A stretch of 64,000 bases of DNA, from contig OX485806.1 in assembly GCA_950295325.1 (NCBI GenBank), positions 9,488,001-9,552,000 on the forward strand, given 5' to 3'. Below, in pieces: positions 1 through 12,367 of this stretch; position 1 is the first letter of the stretch, and each line of letters opens with the position of its first letter. Made by a program: the position numbers and the translations under genes. The notes beneath the pieces were generated by a model. That model had not been told where the DNA came from, did no database searches, and saw only the letters and a program-made list of their open reading frames with translations. The DNA is from Polytrichum commune. Its lineage: Eukaryota > Streptophyta > Polytrichopsida > Polytrichales > Polytrichaceae.

Positions 1-194
1 ATGTACATCTAATATGACATTTATGAGAGGTTACATATGACATCATTTTAAAATGTGTTTGTGCTAAATATGAATCCACAATACGAACCCAATAAAATGT
101 TGTTTCAATAGTTGTTGGGGGTCATACCAATGTTGGGTTGATATCAATATTTTAGCAATTCATGTATCTATAACGAGGACTATACATTTTTTTC

Positions 195-490
195 ATACTA
201 GTAAGGTATGGGTATTTGACAATATATATGCATTTCCAATGTCATTCGTGTTTAGGAACCATGCAACAACCTTAGACCTAGTCAAAATCACCCTGATATC
301 AACATGGTTAGAGTAAAGTTCACCCAAATACAGTAAGAACCCAATACATACAAAGATCATCATGCCTTGACATACCCACCAAATTTCAATAATTTACCAA
401 TTTCTAATTTTGATATCCATGGGTGGGTTCTTTGATATCATTAATGGTGTTGAGCAATGACACCATGCATTCACCTATATACTAGACCAC
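195..490 (+). repeat. Dispersed repeat family A, copy 1
   Basis: This stretch is recognisably similar to 60385-60675 and 61945-62235, all in the same orientation. Shared landmarks in order are a GGTATGG start, a CCATGCAA block, a CATACCCACC block (copies 1 and 3) and a TTCTTTGAT block. The identity is moderate, so the copies are old. It is probably a fragment of a transposable element. No open frame is convincing. Confidence 0.6.
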
Positions 491-497
491 CGTAACA

Positions 498-2180
498 ATG
501 AGAAATACCCACATCATGGTATTTTTATAAATGTAGAGAAAGCAATTCCCATGAGAGAACAATAACAAGGACCAAAACATGAGGAGAAGAAGAAGAAGAA
601 GAACTCCAACTTCTTGAATACCACAGTGAATAGAGTGTTTGTTCATCAAAAATCCATGGCCACATCCTAAAGGATAATGACGTTAGATGTAAAATTACTC
701 CACCCTTTGCAGGGAGTTGACACTTCATTGGTATGCAATAATCATTAACACTAACCAACATTTTGTAACCTTAGATGTTGGATGTTTTCTTATGAAATAT
801 AGTCCATTAGAAAGTAGGATGAAAGGGTGTGTTTTTGGTAGTGAGCAGACCATAACATGAGAAGCAAAGCACCACATGACATTTTGCCATCATTCAAGGA
901 AATGAATAAGTAGTATGTTTTCCAATTGGCAAAGGAAATGCTAAAATCTAAGGAGGAAGTCATATTCAACATGAGTGTCCTTCCATAAATGAATATCTAA
1001 AAAAACGATGTGAACACGTTTCTATGGAAATTTTGGGCCCACATACTTTGCTTTTGGATTGAATAATGTCATGGTGACAAGGAGTGGGGCCACACTTTAG
1101 GAAACAATGAGAAATGTATTACATTGCTTTTATATATGTAGGGAAAATTGATTATCATGAGAGAAATATACGAGGACTAAAAAAAGATAAAATAAAGAAC
1201 CACTTGGCATTGTGACAATATTTAATGGGATTGGAAAGGGGGAAAACAATGGCTCAAAATTTATTGGGGGACTTGTATTTAGCAAGAACCTCCATCCATA
1301 AATGAACATATTGGACAACAATGTGGACATATTTTCCCTAAAACTCTCATGCCCATGTAAATGCCCCTTGGACTGTACGATGTTAAGGTGGTGGGAGTGG
1401 ATGTTATGGTTCTAGTAACAAGGAGATGCTCATCTTGGTGCTTTTACATATGTAGAGAAACTAGATTCCCACGAGATAAATATTTGAGGACTAGAACATG
1501 AGAAGTCAACAACATTTTACGTATTGTGCCATCATTCGGTAGGGTTGGAAAAGGGGGACAAAAACAATAAAGACTCATATCAAAGAAGAACTCATATGTT
1601 GGAAAAGGATGCAAACACAATTCTATACAAAATTTGAGCCCACTTAATCGCTTCCTTGGACTGAATAACGTTATGGTGACCAGAGCAGGTGCCGCGTGTC
1701 TGGAAACTATGAGAAATACATCGCGGTGGTGTTATATATGTAAAATTATAAATTTCCCACGAGAAAATTTTGAAAGACCAAAACATATGAAATGAAGCAT
1801 ACCACTTGGCACATGCCATGATTCAATGAGGCTGGAAAGGGGGAAAAAGTGAAAGAAGAAGGAACTCAAATTTGGCTTGAACCTCCCTTCGTAAATGAAC
1901 ATCTTGGAAATGAATGTGGACACATTTCTCCTAAAATTTTGGGACCCACATAACCGCCCCTTTGGACCCAATAGTGTTATGGGGGCGGGAGTGGATGCCG
2001 CATTTCCGGAAACAATGAGAAACGGTTTTTATATATTTATATATATAACACGCAACAACACACAGAGAGAGAGAGAGAGAGAGAGATTCTGATGAGCAAA
2101 AAGCATGAGAAACGAAGCCACCACCTGGCGCTGTGCCATCATTCAATGGGGCTGGAAAGGGGGAAAAGGAGAGACTCAAA
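498..2180 (+). repeat. Degenerate tandem array, unit about 300 bp, six copies
   Basis: A block containing ATGAGAAA, then TATGTAGAGAAA, then CCCACGAGA and a CCAAAACATGAGAAG-like string recurs near 498, 815, 1105, 1425, 1706 and 2013. The spacing is 281-320 bp. A second landmark, GGCTGGAAAGGGGGAAAA or a variant, recurs near 1225, 1545, 1830 and 2150. The last unit carries a (GA)n microsatellite at 2062-2086. Short ORFs on both strands are by-products of the repeat. The array ends upstream of the coiled-coil gene and may overlap its promoter. Confidence 0.75.
2062..2086. repeat. (GA)n microsatellite
   Basis: An uninterrupted GA run inside the last unit of the 300-bp array. No function is implied. 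Confidence 0.9.
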
Positions 2181-2569
2181 TCTTCACCTATCGTAGATCT
2201 GAGAGAGCCACCGCCTCTCCTCGATTCATTCACTTGAGCCCTTGGCTTGGCTTGGTTTGCCTTGCATGCGTTGAGTCTTTCTCTCTCCTTTGCGGATTCC
2301 AGCCATGGCTTCCATGGTGAAGCCAGTGCCTAGGGTTCGCTCCCGCAGGGTTATCCGCTCCCGCAGGGTTATCCGCTCGCTGCCGTAGCACCCGAGCTCG
2401 CTCCCCGCTTATCGGAGCCTCATGCAATCGCGCTCATGGTGGCATTTCCCCCCGCAATGGATGAGTTCCACCTGGCTGCCGCAGACGGCACGCGTTCTCG
2501 TGGAGTCTAATCGCTGATTCGTGCAAGGCAGAATCCGCAGGATTGCATGGGGTGATTCTGTAGAGCATT

Positions 2570-3720
2570 CGCAGATTGAAACGCATACTCGGGGGGAGTC
2601 TTGTGTAGTGATGTAGCAGAGGTAGTGATGTCCGCAGGATCACACAGAGAGTAAATAGAGTGATTAAGCAGAGTCTCCGCAGTATTTGGGGAGTCTTGTG
2701 TATTGATTTCTCAAGAGGCATCCGCTGTAATAATGGACGTATACTCGGGGATCCTTGTGTGTTGATTTGTCAGAGGTGTGCGCAGTGTTGGACATACAAT
2801 TGGGGATGTCGTGTGAAATGATGCAGCAGAGGTATCCGCGGGAATATACAGAGAGCAATTAGATTTATTAGCAGAGAGTCCGCAGTATTGGACTTATACT
2901 CGGGTAGTCTTGTGTAGTGAGTTGTCCAAGGTATCCGCAGTATTGAACGTACAATCGTGGAGTCTTTTTTAGTGATGTAGCAGAGGTATCTACAGGATTG
3001 CACTGAGAGTAATTAGAGCGATTTAACAGAGCATCTGCAATATTGGACGCATTTCAGGGAGTCCTGATAGTGATTTGTCATAGGTATCGGCAATATTGGA
3101 CGTATATTCGGGGAGTCTTGTGTAGTGATGTAGCAGACATATCCGCAGGATTGCACAGAGAGCAATTGGAGGGATTGAGCAGAGTGTCCGCAGTATTGGA
3201 CGAATACTCGGGGAGTCTTGTGTAATGATGTAGCCGAGGTTTCCGCAGGAATATACAGAGAGTAATTAGAGTAATTTAGCAGGAGCATCCGCAGTATTGG
3301 ACGCATACTCGGGGAGTTTGGTGCTTTGATTTGTCAGAGGTATCCGTAGTATTGGACGTATTTCGGGGAGTGTGTGTAAAGATGTAGCAGAGGTGTCCGC
3401 AGGAGCATACAGAGAGTAATTAGAGTGATTTAGTATAGTATCCTCAGTATTGGACTTATATTTGGGGAGTCTTGTGTAGTGATATAGCGGAGACATCTTG
3501 TGATTTGGCAAGAGTATCGGCAGTGTTGGACGCGCATACTTGGGGAGTCTTGTGTAGTGATTTGAGCAGAGGTACCCGCGGGATTACACAGAGTAATTAA
3601 AATGATTTAGCAAGTGTATCCGCAGCATTGTACGCATACTCGGCGAGTCCTGTGGAGTGATTTAGCAGAGGTACCCGCAGGAGTGCACGCGTGCTCGTGG
3701 AGTCGAGTTAACAATTTGCT
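2570..3720 (+). repeat. Compound tandem array, period about 155 bp
   Basis: The motif GGGGAGTCTTGTGTAGTGAT and its variants occur near 2594, 2690, 2749, 2803, 2901, 2954, 3056, 3111, 3209, 3312, 3364 and 3462. The spacing alternates between about 97 and about 55 bp, giving a higher-order unit of about 155 bp. Each unit also holds TCCGCAGTATTGGACG-type and GCACAGAGAGTAATTAGAG-type blocks. It lies 200 bp upstream of the first in-frame ATG of the coiled-coil gene, so it could be promoter, 5' leader or a leader intron. Identity between units is roughly 75-90 percent by eye. Confidence 0.85.
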
Positions 3721-3925
3721 GGTAGTGTTCACGGGATTTCATGCATAAATGCAAATCCGATGTACCTAATGAGCAGAGCTATCCGCATGTGAAGCGGCGT
3801 TGATTTTTGTGTACGGAGGGAACTGCAACGGCACGGACGTTCAGCATGTGGAACAGGGGAGGGAGTAAGAGGAAGAGCGAGGTGGCAAGAACTCATGAGT
3901 AGTAGGTACGGGGTTTGAGCTTGTG

Positions 3926-6900
3926 ATGGCAACTGTGGTGCGATGGTCAGCTTCACTAGGAGTTCCTCTATGTGCAAGCACGACCACGGGCACCTTGGTC
4001 TGCAAGAACCATGCGTCTCATTGTAAGTTCTCGAGTAAGCGGAGATGCTCGAGTTTTCATTACTGGTACGGTCGGAGGTGGTCTGGTCAACGAGGAAACG
4101 CGATCGGGAGAATTGGTGATTTCGATGATAGCGAACCCGAGCTGTTGATGACTGGGGATGCTAATAATGTAAACACGTTCGGAGCCTTGGCCTTGATGCT
4201 ATCGGACGGCGAAGATGATGATGATGATGATGATGATGCTTCAATCATTTCAGCTCCGGCGTCATTGTCCAGGGAAATGAATTTGGCTAGTGCAAATGGC
4301 GATTCCAATGAGTAATGCGCCTTCCTCTTTTTTCCTTCATTGTCCTTCCTTGTCTTTGGCATGTGTTTCAAGGATATGGATGTTAATGATCCTTGAGCTA
4401 CATCGTCGGTGATGGCCGAATTCCGTTTAGAAATTGTGTTCCAATTTGCAAGCAGCTGGTGGGGGGTTGCGACCTACAATGTGCGTTTTGTAACGTACAA
4501 GGACTGCAGGTTGACAAGGTTTCTGGAGTGATCGAATAGGTGCAAAATTACTGGTAGTTCTCGAGGTTACTTGCATCTGACCATTATTTTGCAGGATGTT
4601 TGTCAACTGCTACAGTGATTTGTCCATTTATGGATCGAATTCAGCGGAGCCCATGCAGAGCCCCTCACTGATGTGCCGGAAGTAATCGTTTTGTGGACCC
4701 ATTATGACAAACGCAAGCTGGCTTGATGTGTTTGTTTTGGTCTCGTATGGACTGATGCAAACATGTGTTCGCTTGACTGACCCAATGTATCGAGCAACAC
4801 TTCTTTGCGACATTTCAGTATATGTCAATGGCCACTGGTTGAGAAAGATCACTTTACCATGAAGTGACGAGTGTCTGGATTGTGATGTTCAAAGTCTCCA
4901 CTCAGCGGAGTGCAGGTGATCTGGTTTTTGTAATAGAATTTGGCTTGAACTTTCAGCTGTTTGTGAAGCAAGAGTTGGTCATTTTCTCTCGTGAACGTCA
5001 AGCAAATGAGTAAAGTGGCGTGGTTATAAATAAGCGTGCCAGGTTCATGTTTGTGGTATTTCAAAATGATCAATCCAGCTGAAGCGGCATCGTGTAGACT
5101 GAATATAGTCCTGTATTATAATGAGCACTGATCTTCTGTAATGTTTGCTGATGCAGGTTGTATGAGAAGCTTGCAGAGAATGCTATGAATGGTGATTTAG
5201 CAGGTGGAGCAGTAGAAGATAAGGATGAACCAGAAGAGGACTTAAATGGTGAGCAGGCGCATCTTGAAATTCAGACAAGGCCAGAAGAAGCTCGGCTTGC
5301 TACATCACCTTACCAGCATGCTAACAATCTACTGGAAGAAGTTAACAGATCCTTGGATGGACTTGAATCCGGCCTTGTCAGACATGCGGAGGTGAGTCAG
5401 CTGCACGGTTTTGCATGAGGTTTTAGTAGAGCTGTGCTTGATTTGACCTTTGGAGTGGTAATGCACGCTGGTCTGAAGAAATGATGAGTGGGGATGTCAC
5501 GATCTTTTTCCTGCTTACCGAATTACAAATATGTGGTTGTTCTTTTTTTCTCTTAGATATCATGACCTCATATACTCTCCTGATAATAGCTAAGGACAAT
5601 GCATTACCTAAAAAATAATAAACAACACGTAATCTAAAATACAAGCACAGGTTTAAATACTTTGTGATAACTCCTGGGGTTTTGCTGCGAACTTTTCCAA
5701 AAGATGGGAGTGTGTCACTGTTGTACATGGGTCAGGTTGTGGAGGAGAATAATGCTTTCTGTACTTACTAGTCCTGAGTGCGCCTCAATATTTTACTATT
5801 GAGAGATTTTTTTTTGTTTTGTTTTATTGTTTCCCCTTTTCTTGGATTGAAACCTGCATTCTGCAAAGTCATAAAGGTCACTGGCTGGAAGATTGTCACT
5901 CGATCATCTCTACTTAGTATTTCAGTATGATGAGAAAGAGAGTGAAGCTGGGTGGGGCTTGGCATGCCGTTGTATATCTTTCTTTGGATCACCTGGCATC
6001 TATTACTTCTACATCAATTGTGTATAGGAACTCAAAATTTCTACTATTTGAAGTTGTTATGATGCTGGCTGCGGTACACTTGGCAGTCCCAGAGTTCTCC
6101 AGCCAAAGAATAATAAGCTGAAAGTACAGTTCGTGTCTAAGTGGATGTGATGTTGCAGCACGTGTAACTCTGTCTCACATGATGTGCAGGAGCTAGAAGC
6201 AACAGCACTTTCCGAGAATCTATCTTTTTCTGGAGTGGGTGATTCTCCTCTCTTTTGCCATGTTGCCATGTGATTAATGGCTGTGATGGCAAACTACTGC
6301 AATGAAATCTTCACCTTCTTCAAGTCAATAATAGCATGGTTCAATTGGATTTTGTATCTCTAGATTAGATTACAACAAAGCCAGAGTTTCTGTTTTGTTC
6401 TATACCCTCTATTTTTCTCATCTTCTTTTCTTAAAACTATTATTTATTTGTTAATTTTGCGTGCTGTAAAGACAAGTTTCTTGATTTGGATCTCAGGAAA
6501 ATAGGATAATAGGAAAACTTTGGAAAGATGAAAACGAACAAGTTTTATACCTTCCATTATGAAATTTCATCTAGATTCTTAGTTGTTGGCCCAAATTAAT
6601 TGGAGAAGTTTAGTGCAAATGGCAAATTGTTTCTTCCACAGGATGATGCATTGTACTCAACTCTTTGGATTTGTTTGTACTATCCATGGCAAATCCTCAG
6701 TGGTCTGGATGAGGTGGCACTGGGAACATTGCAGCCTGTGATGTTTAACTCTTGTGAGGTGGTGCAGGACTTTGCTGAGGAGGACCAGAAATCAGAGAAT
6801 TCAAAATCTCAGGTCAGGAGCTCATTGCCCCATGAAGCAGTCTCAGTAGCAAAGTGGAGAAGTTGAGATAGCACTGCAATCTTATGCCTGAACCATCAGT

Positions 6901-9900
6901 TTAAAACTGCAGTGACTGAACGCTCCTTGGTTAGGCCCTCCAGAATCCTGGCTGATACACTGTCATACATGAACAGCCTTGTGGCAGTTGGCAGAAATTG
7001 CGAGCATAGAGGGACTTAAAGGAAAATATGGAAGCAGCATCCAGGCAGGCCGAGGAGTTTCCACTTCCTATGCAGCTTGTGGACTGTCGCATACTCAAGG
7101 TCTGTCCTGGATGCTGTTTTTCTCTATTTGAACCTGTGTCTGTATCCTGCGATGTTAATCCAGGATGCCTCTTCTGGATGGGATTCAAGCTAGATTTGTA
7201 GTCCAGTGCTATCCTGAAAACCTCTTCTTCATTCATCACTCCGTTTCTGGATCCAGTTTAGACTCAGATCTACAGATGTATAAAGAGTGATATGAAACAC
7301 TAGCTTATTCTTTTCAACTTCTTTTTCACACTTGAAGTCTTCTCAACCTACGTGAGACCATTTGAGTACAGTGTTGTGTGCTAAACCCAATATTTGTAAG
7401 GGAAGCTGCGTGTTGATTTTGATTTTTATATTAGTCCTACAAACAAGGTAATAAGACATTCAGAGCTGATTGCTGAGGGCTCAGAAGTATGGACATGTGC
7501 ATGTAGTGTAGAGATGTACCAACCATGCTGGCATAGACCACAGCACCATCCTCCTCTCCTCCCCTCCATGTCCTTCCTCCCCTTCTCGTTTTTTGTATTC
7601 TGAATTTCAGTCGAGCAAGCAGAAGTGAAATGTTGTCTGCTCTCACAAGTCGGTACTTGATTTCACACATCATGTGCAAGTGTGTCTGACTAGCTGAGAG
7701 CTAGCTGGGACCATTGCTGATATCTCTAGCTTCCTCAAAGTCATTTGAATCTAACTTATAGATTCTTGAAAAACTCCAGAGAACTAGAATGGGAATCTTT
7801 GCTGGTTCTTCATTGCAAAATTGATAAGAAAGTGTAAAACTGTAAATTATATTGATAGTTCTAAGGTGGTTGTGGTGGTGCTGGAGGTTGGCTAAGACTA
7901 GATGTCTCAGCACTTAAGGTCATAAGAGAATGCAAGAACGTGTGTCCCAACCATGAAAGGCCTAAGCCTGATTTATTTCTGCTTGTTTGAATGCAGTCTG
8001 TGGAGGTGGATCATCTTAGAGAAGAAATCATGTCGCGGGACATACTCCTTGACCTCCTGCGGAAGGAGGCAATTCAAGCTGCTCAATCTTTGAAAGCTGC
8101 TACACAAGTATTAACAAAATTACATGCTTTTGCTATGACGCATTTAGTCAACTGGATTAGTTTTAATGTACTTGATGGCCATTCTGGAAGTCTAAGTTGT
8201 AATGCAGTAAACATCCAGGTTTCAGTTGAAAATGTTTTAACCATTAATTCTGTGATGACCTGCAAGTAGATTAATATCAGGACTTGGGTGTACTTCATAC
8301 ATACTGTACTTGCTTTAACCACTTGTAGTTTGATGACACTAGGAATATCTTGGCATTATGGTGTCTTGGTGTCATGAGGTTCTGTTAGAATGTCAGTTGA
8401 TTAACCGAATGTGGTTTTCCTTCTCGTTCCAGCCCATCTGGGAAAATTTCAAAAGAGTTCTTGTGAGTTTGATTGAAACTTCAAAGACATGATGTAATGT
8501 GGATTGCCTTATGACAGGCTATGCTGGCAGCAAAAAAGAAGATTGATCATTTACAAGAACAACTGCAGCAAGAAGAGGGAGCAACCCAAAATGCTCTAGA
8601 TCTCTTCTCTGGTTCATTAATGGTATGTTATTGAAAAAGCTGCTATTTTTTCTGCTTACCATTCACAACTGGCCGATGCAGTAACATCTCGAACAAATTT
8701 TGATTAGAAATTGTCACTAATTTTTTTCCGTTGGGGATGGGTCATTATCCAGGCACTTTCTGTTGCAGATGAGAAATTGAAGGACCTTGAGAGACAGATA
8801 GCATCGATGACTGTAGGATCACAACAAGAAAGAGAGTACATTGCTGAGATCACCTCATTGAAGGTGAGATTGCTTGGTGTTCTTATATTTTGTGGTTAGG
8901 TTTCTTGGTAATGAAATATACTATACAAGGGAAGTAACACTGTTAGGTCTGTTGATTTTTACTGATGACCTATGCAACTTGTATTTCTAGCCAATGCAAC
9001 CACATCTCAAGTAATTTTCGTATTAATTTTCAATTTTGATCAATTTTCAAACGAAATGATTCTAAATTGACATTGTTCAGCATTAATGATAACCTTCCTA
9101 CTTCTACTGTATGGATGTTGTGTAAAGTCACTCTTCACAAGTTACTTCAAATTTTGTTTCCAGATCATATTTAATAGTGCATTATTGATTATCCTATGAT
9201 CTCTCAGCACATCAGGTCAACTATAAAATACGAGATGACACATTTAGGTGGGCAGACATGGTGAATTTAAACAAAATCCCATAATGATCCAACAAGAAGA
9301 AAAAACTCAAGGTTCTCTGAGCTATGAGCAAGGATCTAAGGCCTATTGAAAGTAAAGAGGGAATAACTTTATGGTTGGTTGGGTCATTGGCGGCTCATTT
9401 TGTCACAGCAGTCATTTTCAAACTGTTGATAGGGATGAACTTAAGGATGAGTTGTGCATTTTGCAGGGCTTGGTTGAAACCAAAGAGAATATGATGCAGG
9501 CCATGCGTGAAGAAGCCCGTCGGAATGCAAATCTGCTGCTTTCTGCTGCTAAGACTCGAGATGTAAAGAATGTCTATCTAACCCTTTGTTAAGTACATTC
9601 TCTCAGAAGTTGTTGAGTACTTGAAGCTGAGCAACAATGAGCTTCAATCTTATGACTTGATTTCAAAAAGTCTGCAACTTTTATCTTCATTGATGTTCCT
9701 GTTCATTCATGATGAGTACTGCCTGGTTTACCTGCATCACAGGGTCTTGCGAATGCAGAGAAGAGAGTGGAACTCTTAAGTGCCCAAGTAGCCACGTTAG
9801 AGGAAGAGGTGCGGTCAAGGGACATGCTTTTACGAGACGTCAAGAATGACATGGTTCGCAGTACAGATGCATTGAAGCTGGCAGCTCAGATTAAGCAGGT

Positions 9901-12367
9901 CAACAATTTGCCCAAGCTGCCATAATGTTTGCAGCAATCCTAGAGAGTTGAATTATAGACTTCAAAGTTACATAAAAGATTCCTATATTCCTGAATTCCT
10001 GTGCAGATCCATCCTTCTTATCCCTCTTTAAGGGAACTTTTACACAATTGTGGCTCACATTGTGATACTTCTGTGCTAACATGCTCCAGATTCTTATGGC
10101 CTCACATTTTTCAAGGAAGTCAATAGCTGGTGTATGATTTTTAGTTCTCATCTATCAAGTGCAAACTTGTATGTTGCTCCGGACCTTTGAGTTAGGTAGC
10201 AGCCAAATATACTTCAGATCATAGGTGATGAATATATGGTCCATTGCGATTAAATTCACATTAATCTAAAATACAATTTATTTGTTCACAGGATCTGAAT
10301 GTTAGCAAACAAGAAGTACTGGTATTAAATCAGGAGTTGGAGGGCCAGAGGGAGATTGTCAAGGAGCTCCAGCAGGAGTTGGCTGAGAATCATCGAGCCA
10401 AACGTGCTGAGCAGGTCGGTCTCTCATCTCTCCAAAGCACTTTTGCATGATTTTGATGTCATCTTCGTAAGTCTGTGCACTTCTGGTTGTCCTTAATATT
10501 TGGCTAGCAGTGAGATGTCCCTCTGAGACACTTGCCATCAGTATTACAGCAATCTCAGTTGTCAATTGAAGCTAAACTGGAATTGAAGAAGTAACTGATG
10601 GAGAATAGATGAGGATTTGTAGGTGTCTGGTTTCTCCCGCCTTTAACTTCTGAGCTAGGAGTGCAATAGGTTTATTATTGTCTAGTATTGCTGATGTTTG
10701 CTACTGACTTCCTTGTTCCTGTCTCCTGGCAGGCAGTACAGCAGATGGAGAAAAATCTAAATGAGCTAAGTGTTGAGGTTGAAATGCTCCGTGATGGAGT
10801 AGAAGCACGAGATGAGGCTCTCAGTTTCATGAGAGAGGAGGTAGATCGCAGTATTGATTTACTGAGCAATGCTGCTGAAAATCGCGAGGTCTTGGATTTT
10901 CCCTGCTTCACCCTATTCCTCTACTTCTGTTGTCTGTTTATGTGAATTAAGTCTAAATCCTGGTTGAAATGCTGCATAAGTGCTGAAATATCTCTTTTAT
11001 CATGCTATAGTTGTCAGCCTGATTTGTGGGTTTTTGTTTGTCATCTGAACATTAGCATGGTTTAATTGTTCTGTGTGCAGATTGCATAACTCACTTTGCT
11101 GTATTTTTATGTATCTGTGTAAGGATGAACAGGCTGTACGACAGTTGACATCATATATTGAGGAGCTGAGGGCTGAGACAGCAAGTAAAGACGATATAAT
11201 TGCTGCTTTGCGTACAGAGCTTGCTCTCAGGGAGACTGGTCTCCAAGTGGATAGGCATGTGTCTGAATCAACTGGGGAAACTGCTACTTTTCAAAGTCCT
11301 TCAACTCCTCCCTCTTTAGAGGTGGATTCTCAGCACCCTGCTTTTCACATGTTTGACTAAAGAGAAAGACTCATTCTTCAACTCAATGGGACTTTGTGTC
11401 GGGAGTTGGTGCCCTATGATTTTCCACTGGTTGTTTTGCATACAAAGTCAATAATTTCTTTCCACTTGTGGCATGCTTGGAGGCAGTGTTTGACTGCAAA
11501 TGAAGAGCATCGCACATTGGTTTATTGAGGGCCAAACTCATTTTAGCACCTTTTGGCATGCCAAAAGCAGTTTGACCCTTAACATACCGATATAGAATGT
11601 TCTTTGTTCAGACCTCCACACTTATCTCCAAGCATGCACCAAAACCTTACCTTTGTATGCACTGAAAACAACCAACTTCCGTTCCAAAGTTGTATTGAGT
11701 TAGAGGATAACTCTAGTTTCCCTGAAGTTTCATGTACAAATAAGTGCCACATTATCATGTGATTGATTGGTATTTACAAGATGGAGTTGACATTAAAATC
11801 AGGCAGAGCTGTGCCCAGTTAAACCTGAATGATTCAATGGCCCATGCTTGTCTTGTGCTATGGGATCGTGATTTTTAGGGTGGGTTCACACTAAGGTCCA
11901 AGACCAAAGAAAGTATATATGGAGCAATCTTATTGGTCAAGTGCAAATTATGGACCCAAGGAGTTTACACTAGAGTCCACATCCAAAGTATGAGAATATG
12001 AGAGTGGATCTAATGTGGCACCACTTTCCTACCAAATCTTGTCAGTCCAACTCAAGAAAATCCTCTGCCCAATTTGAGAAATCAAAAATCAAGCTTGGGT
12101 CCAATCTTGAGTCCACTAGTAAGGTCCATGTAAAGGGTGTTTTGGACTCTAATGTGAACTCACCCTTAATTACGTCTGATCAACCATGTTCAGCAATTAT
12201 TTGGATCTTGTTTTAGACAGGCACAGGGATGACATTGAACTGCAATTTTCTGATTACTGTTTGTGATTTATGCATGTTGGGTGCTGCCGCAGGCTGGCAA
12301 GGAAAAAGGCAAATCAATTAGGCGCAAGCAAGGGAGTTCTACTCGCAAGCCCTCCTCACAATCTTAA
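3926..12367 (+). CDS. Coiled-coil protein, probably plastid-targeted (14 exons)
   Basis: I rebuilt this gene from splice sites. Exons: 3926-4311, 5157-5391, 6190-6234, 6768-6812, 7010-7099, 7997-8107, 8518-8622, 8753-8863, 9467-9562, 9743-9898, 10292-10414, 10733-10888, 11124-11321 and 12293-12367. The frame stays open for about 643 residues. ATG 3926 is the first in frame after an upstream TGA. Residues 1-50 are rich in S, T, R and K and poor in acids, like a chloroplast transit peptide. An acidic part with a D-run (4215-4240) follows, then long heptad coiled coil, and a basic tail (GKEKGKSIRRKQGSS). Every intron after the first is phase 0. Several exons encode variants of one 35-50-residue module with RDxLLxxMREE and a later LLSxAAxxR core. 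I do not recognise the family firmly. Plastid coiled-coil proteins such as the PII1/MRC starch-initiation type are a guess. Exons 3-5 (6190-7099) are the least certain. If the last intron is kept, the frame ends at 11359. Confidence 0.75.
11374..11707. mobile_element. MITE in the last intron of the coiled-coil gene (copy A)
   Basis: The ends are inverted repeats: TTCTTCAACTCAA on the left and TTGAGTTAGAGGA on the right. Inner arms share GGGAGTTGG and GGTTGTTTTGCAT on the left with their complements on the right. The same family with better-preserved arms is at 63028-63382. A TA target duplication is plausible but not clear here. The element is non-autonomous, with no coding capacity. Confidence 0.6.
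11878..12165. mobile_element. Tourist/PIF-Harbinger-like MITE with TTA target duplication
   Basis: The left end reads GGGTGGGTTCACACTAAGG. The right end is its inverted match, CTAATGTGAACTCACCC (21 of 25 bases pair). TTA flanks both sides (11875-11877 and 12166-12168), the target size and sequence typical of PIF/Harbinger MITEs. It is 288 bp long and sits in the last intron of the coiled-coil gene. A related but interrupted copy starts at 20375. Confidence 0.8.

Noticed and set aside
2308-2388. Short ATG frame encoding a basic peptide with repeated RVIRSR
   Set aside because: It ends after 27 codons in a short GC-rich direct repeat. No link to the downstream gene could be shown.
2570-3720. 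CRISPR array
   Set aside because: Unit lengths and sequence conservation across the whole unit do not show short repeats with unique spacers, and the window is plant nuclear DNA.
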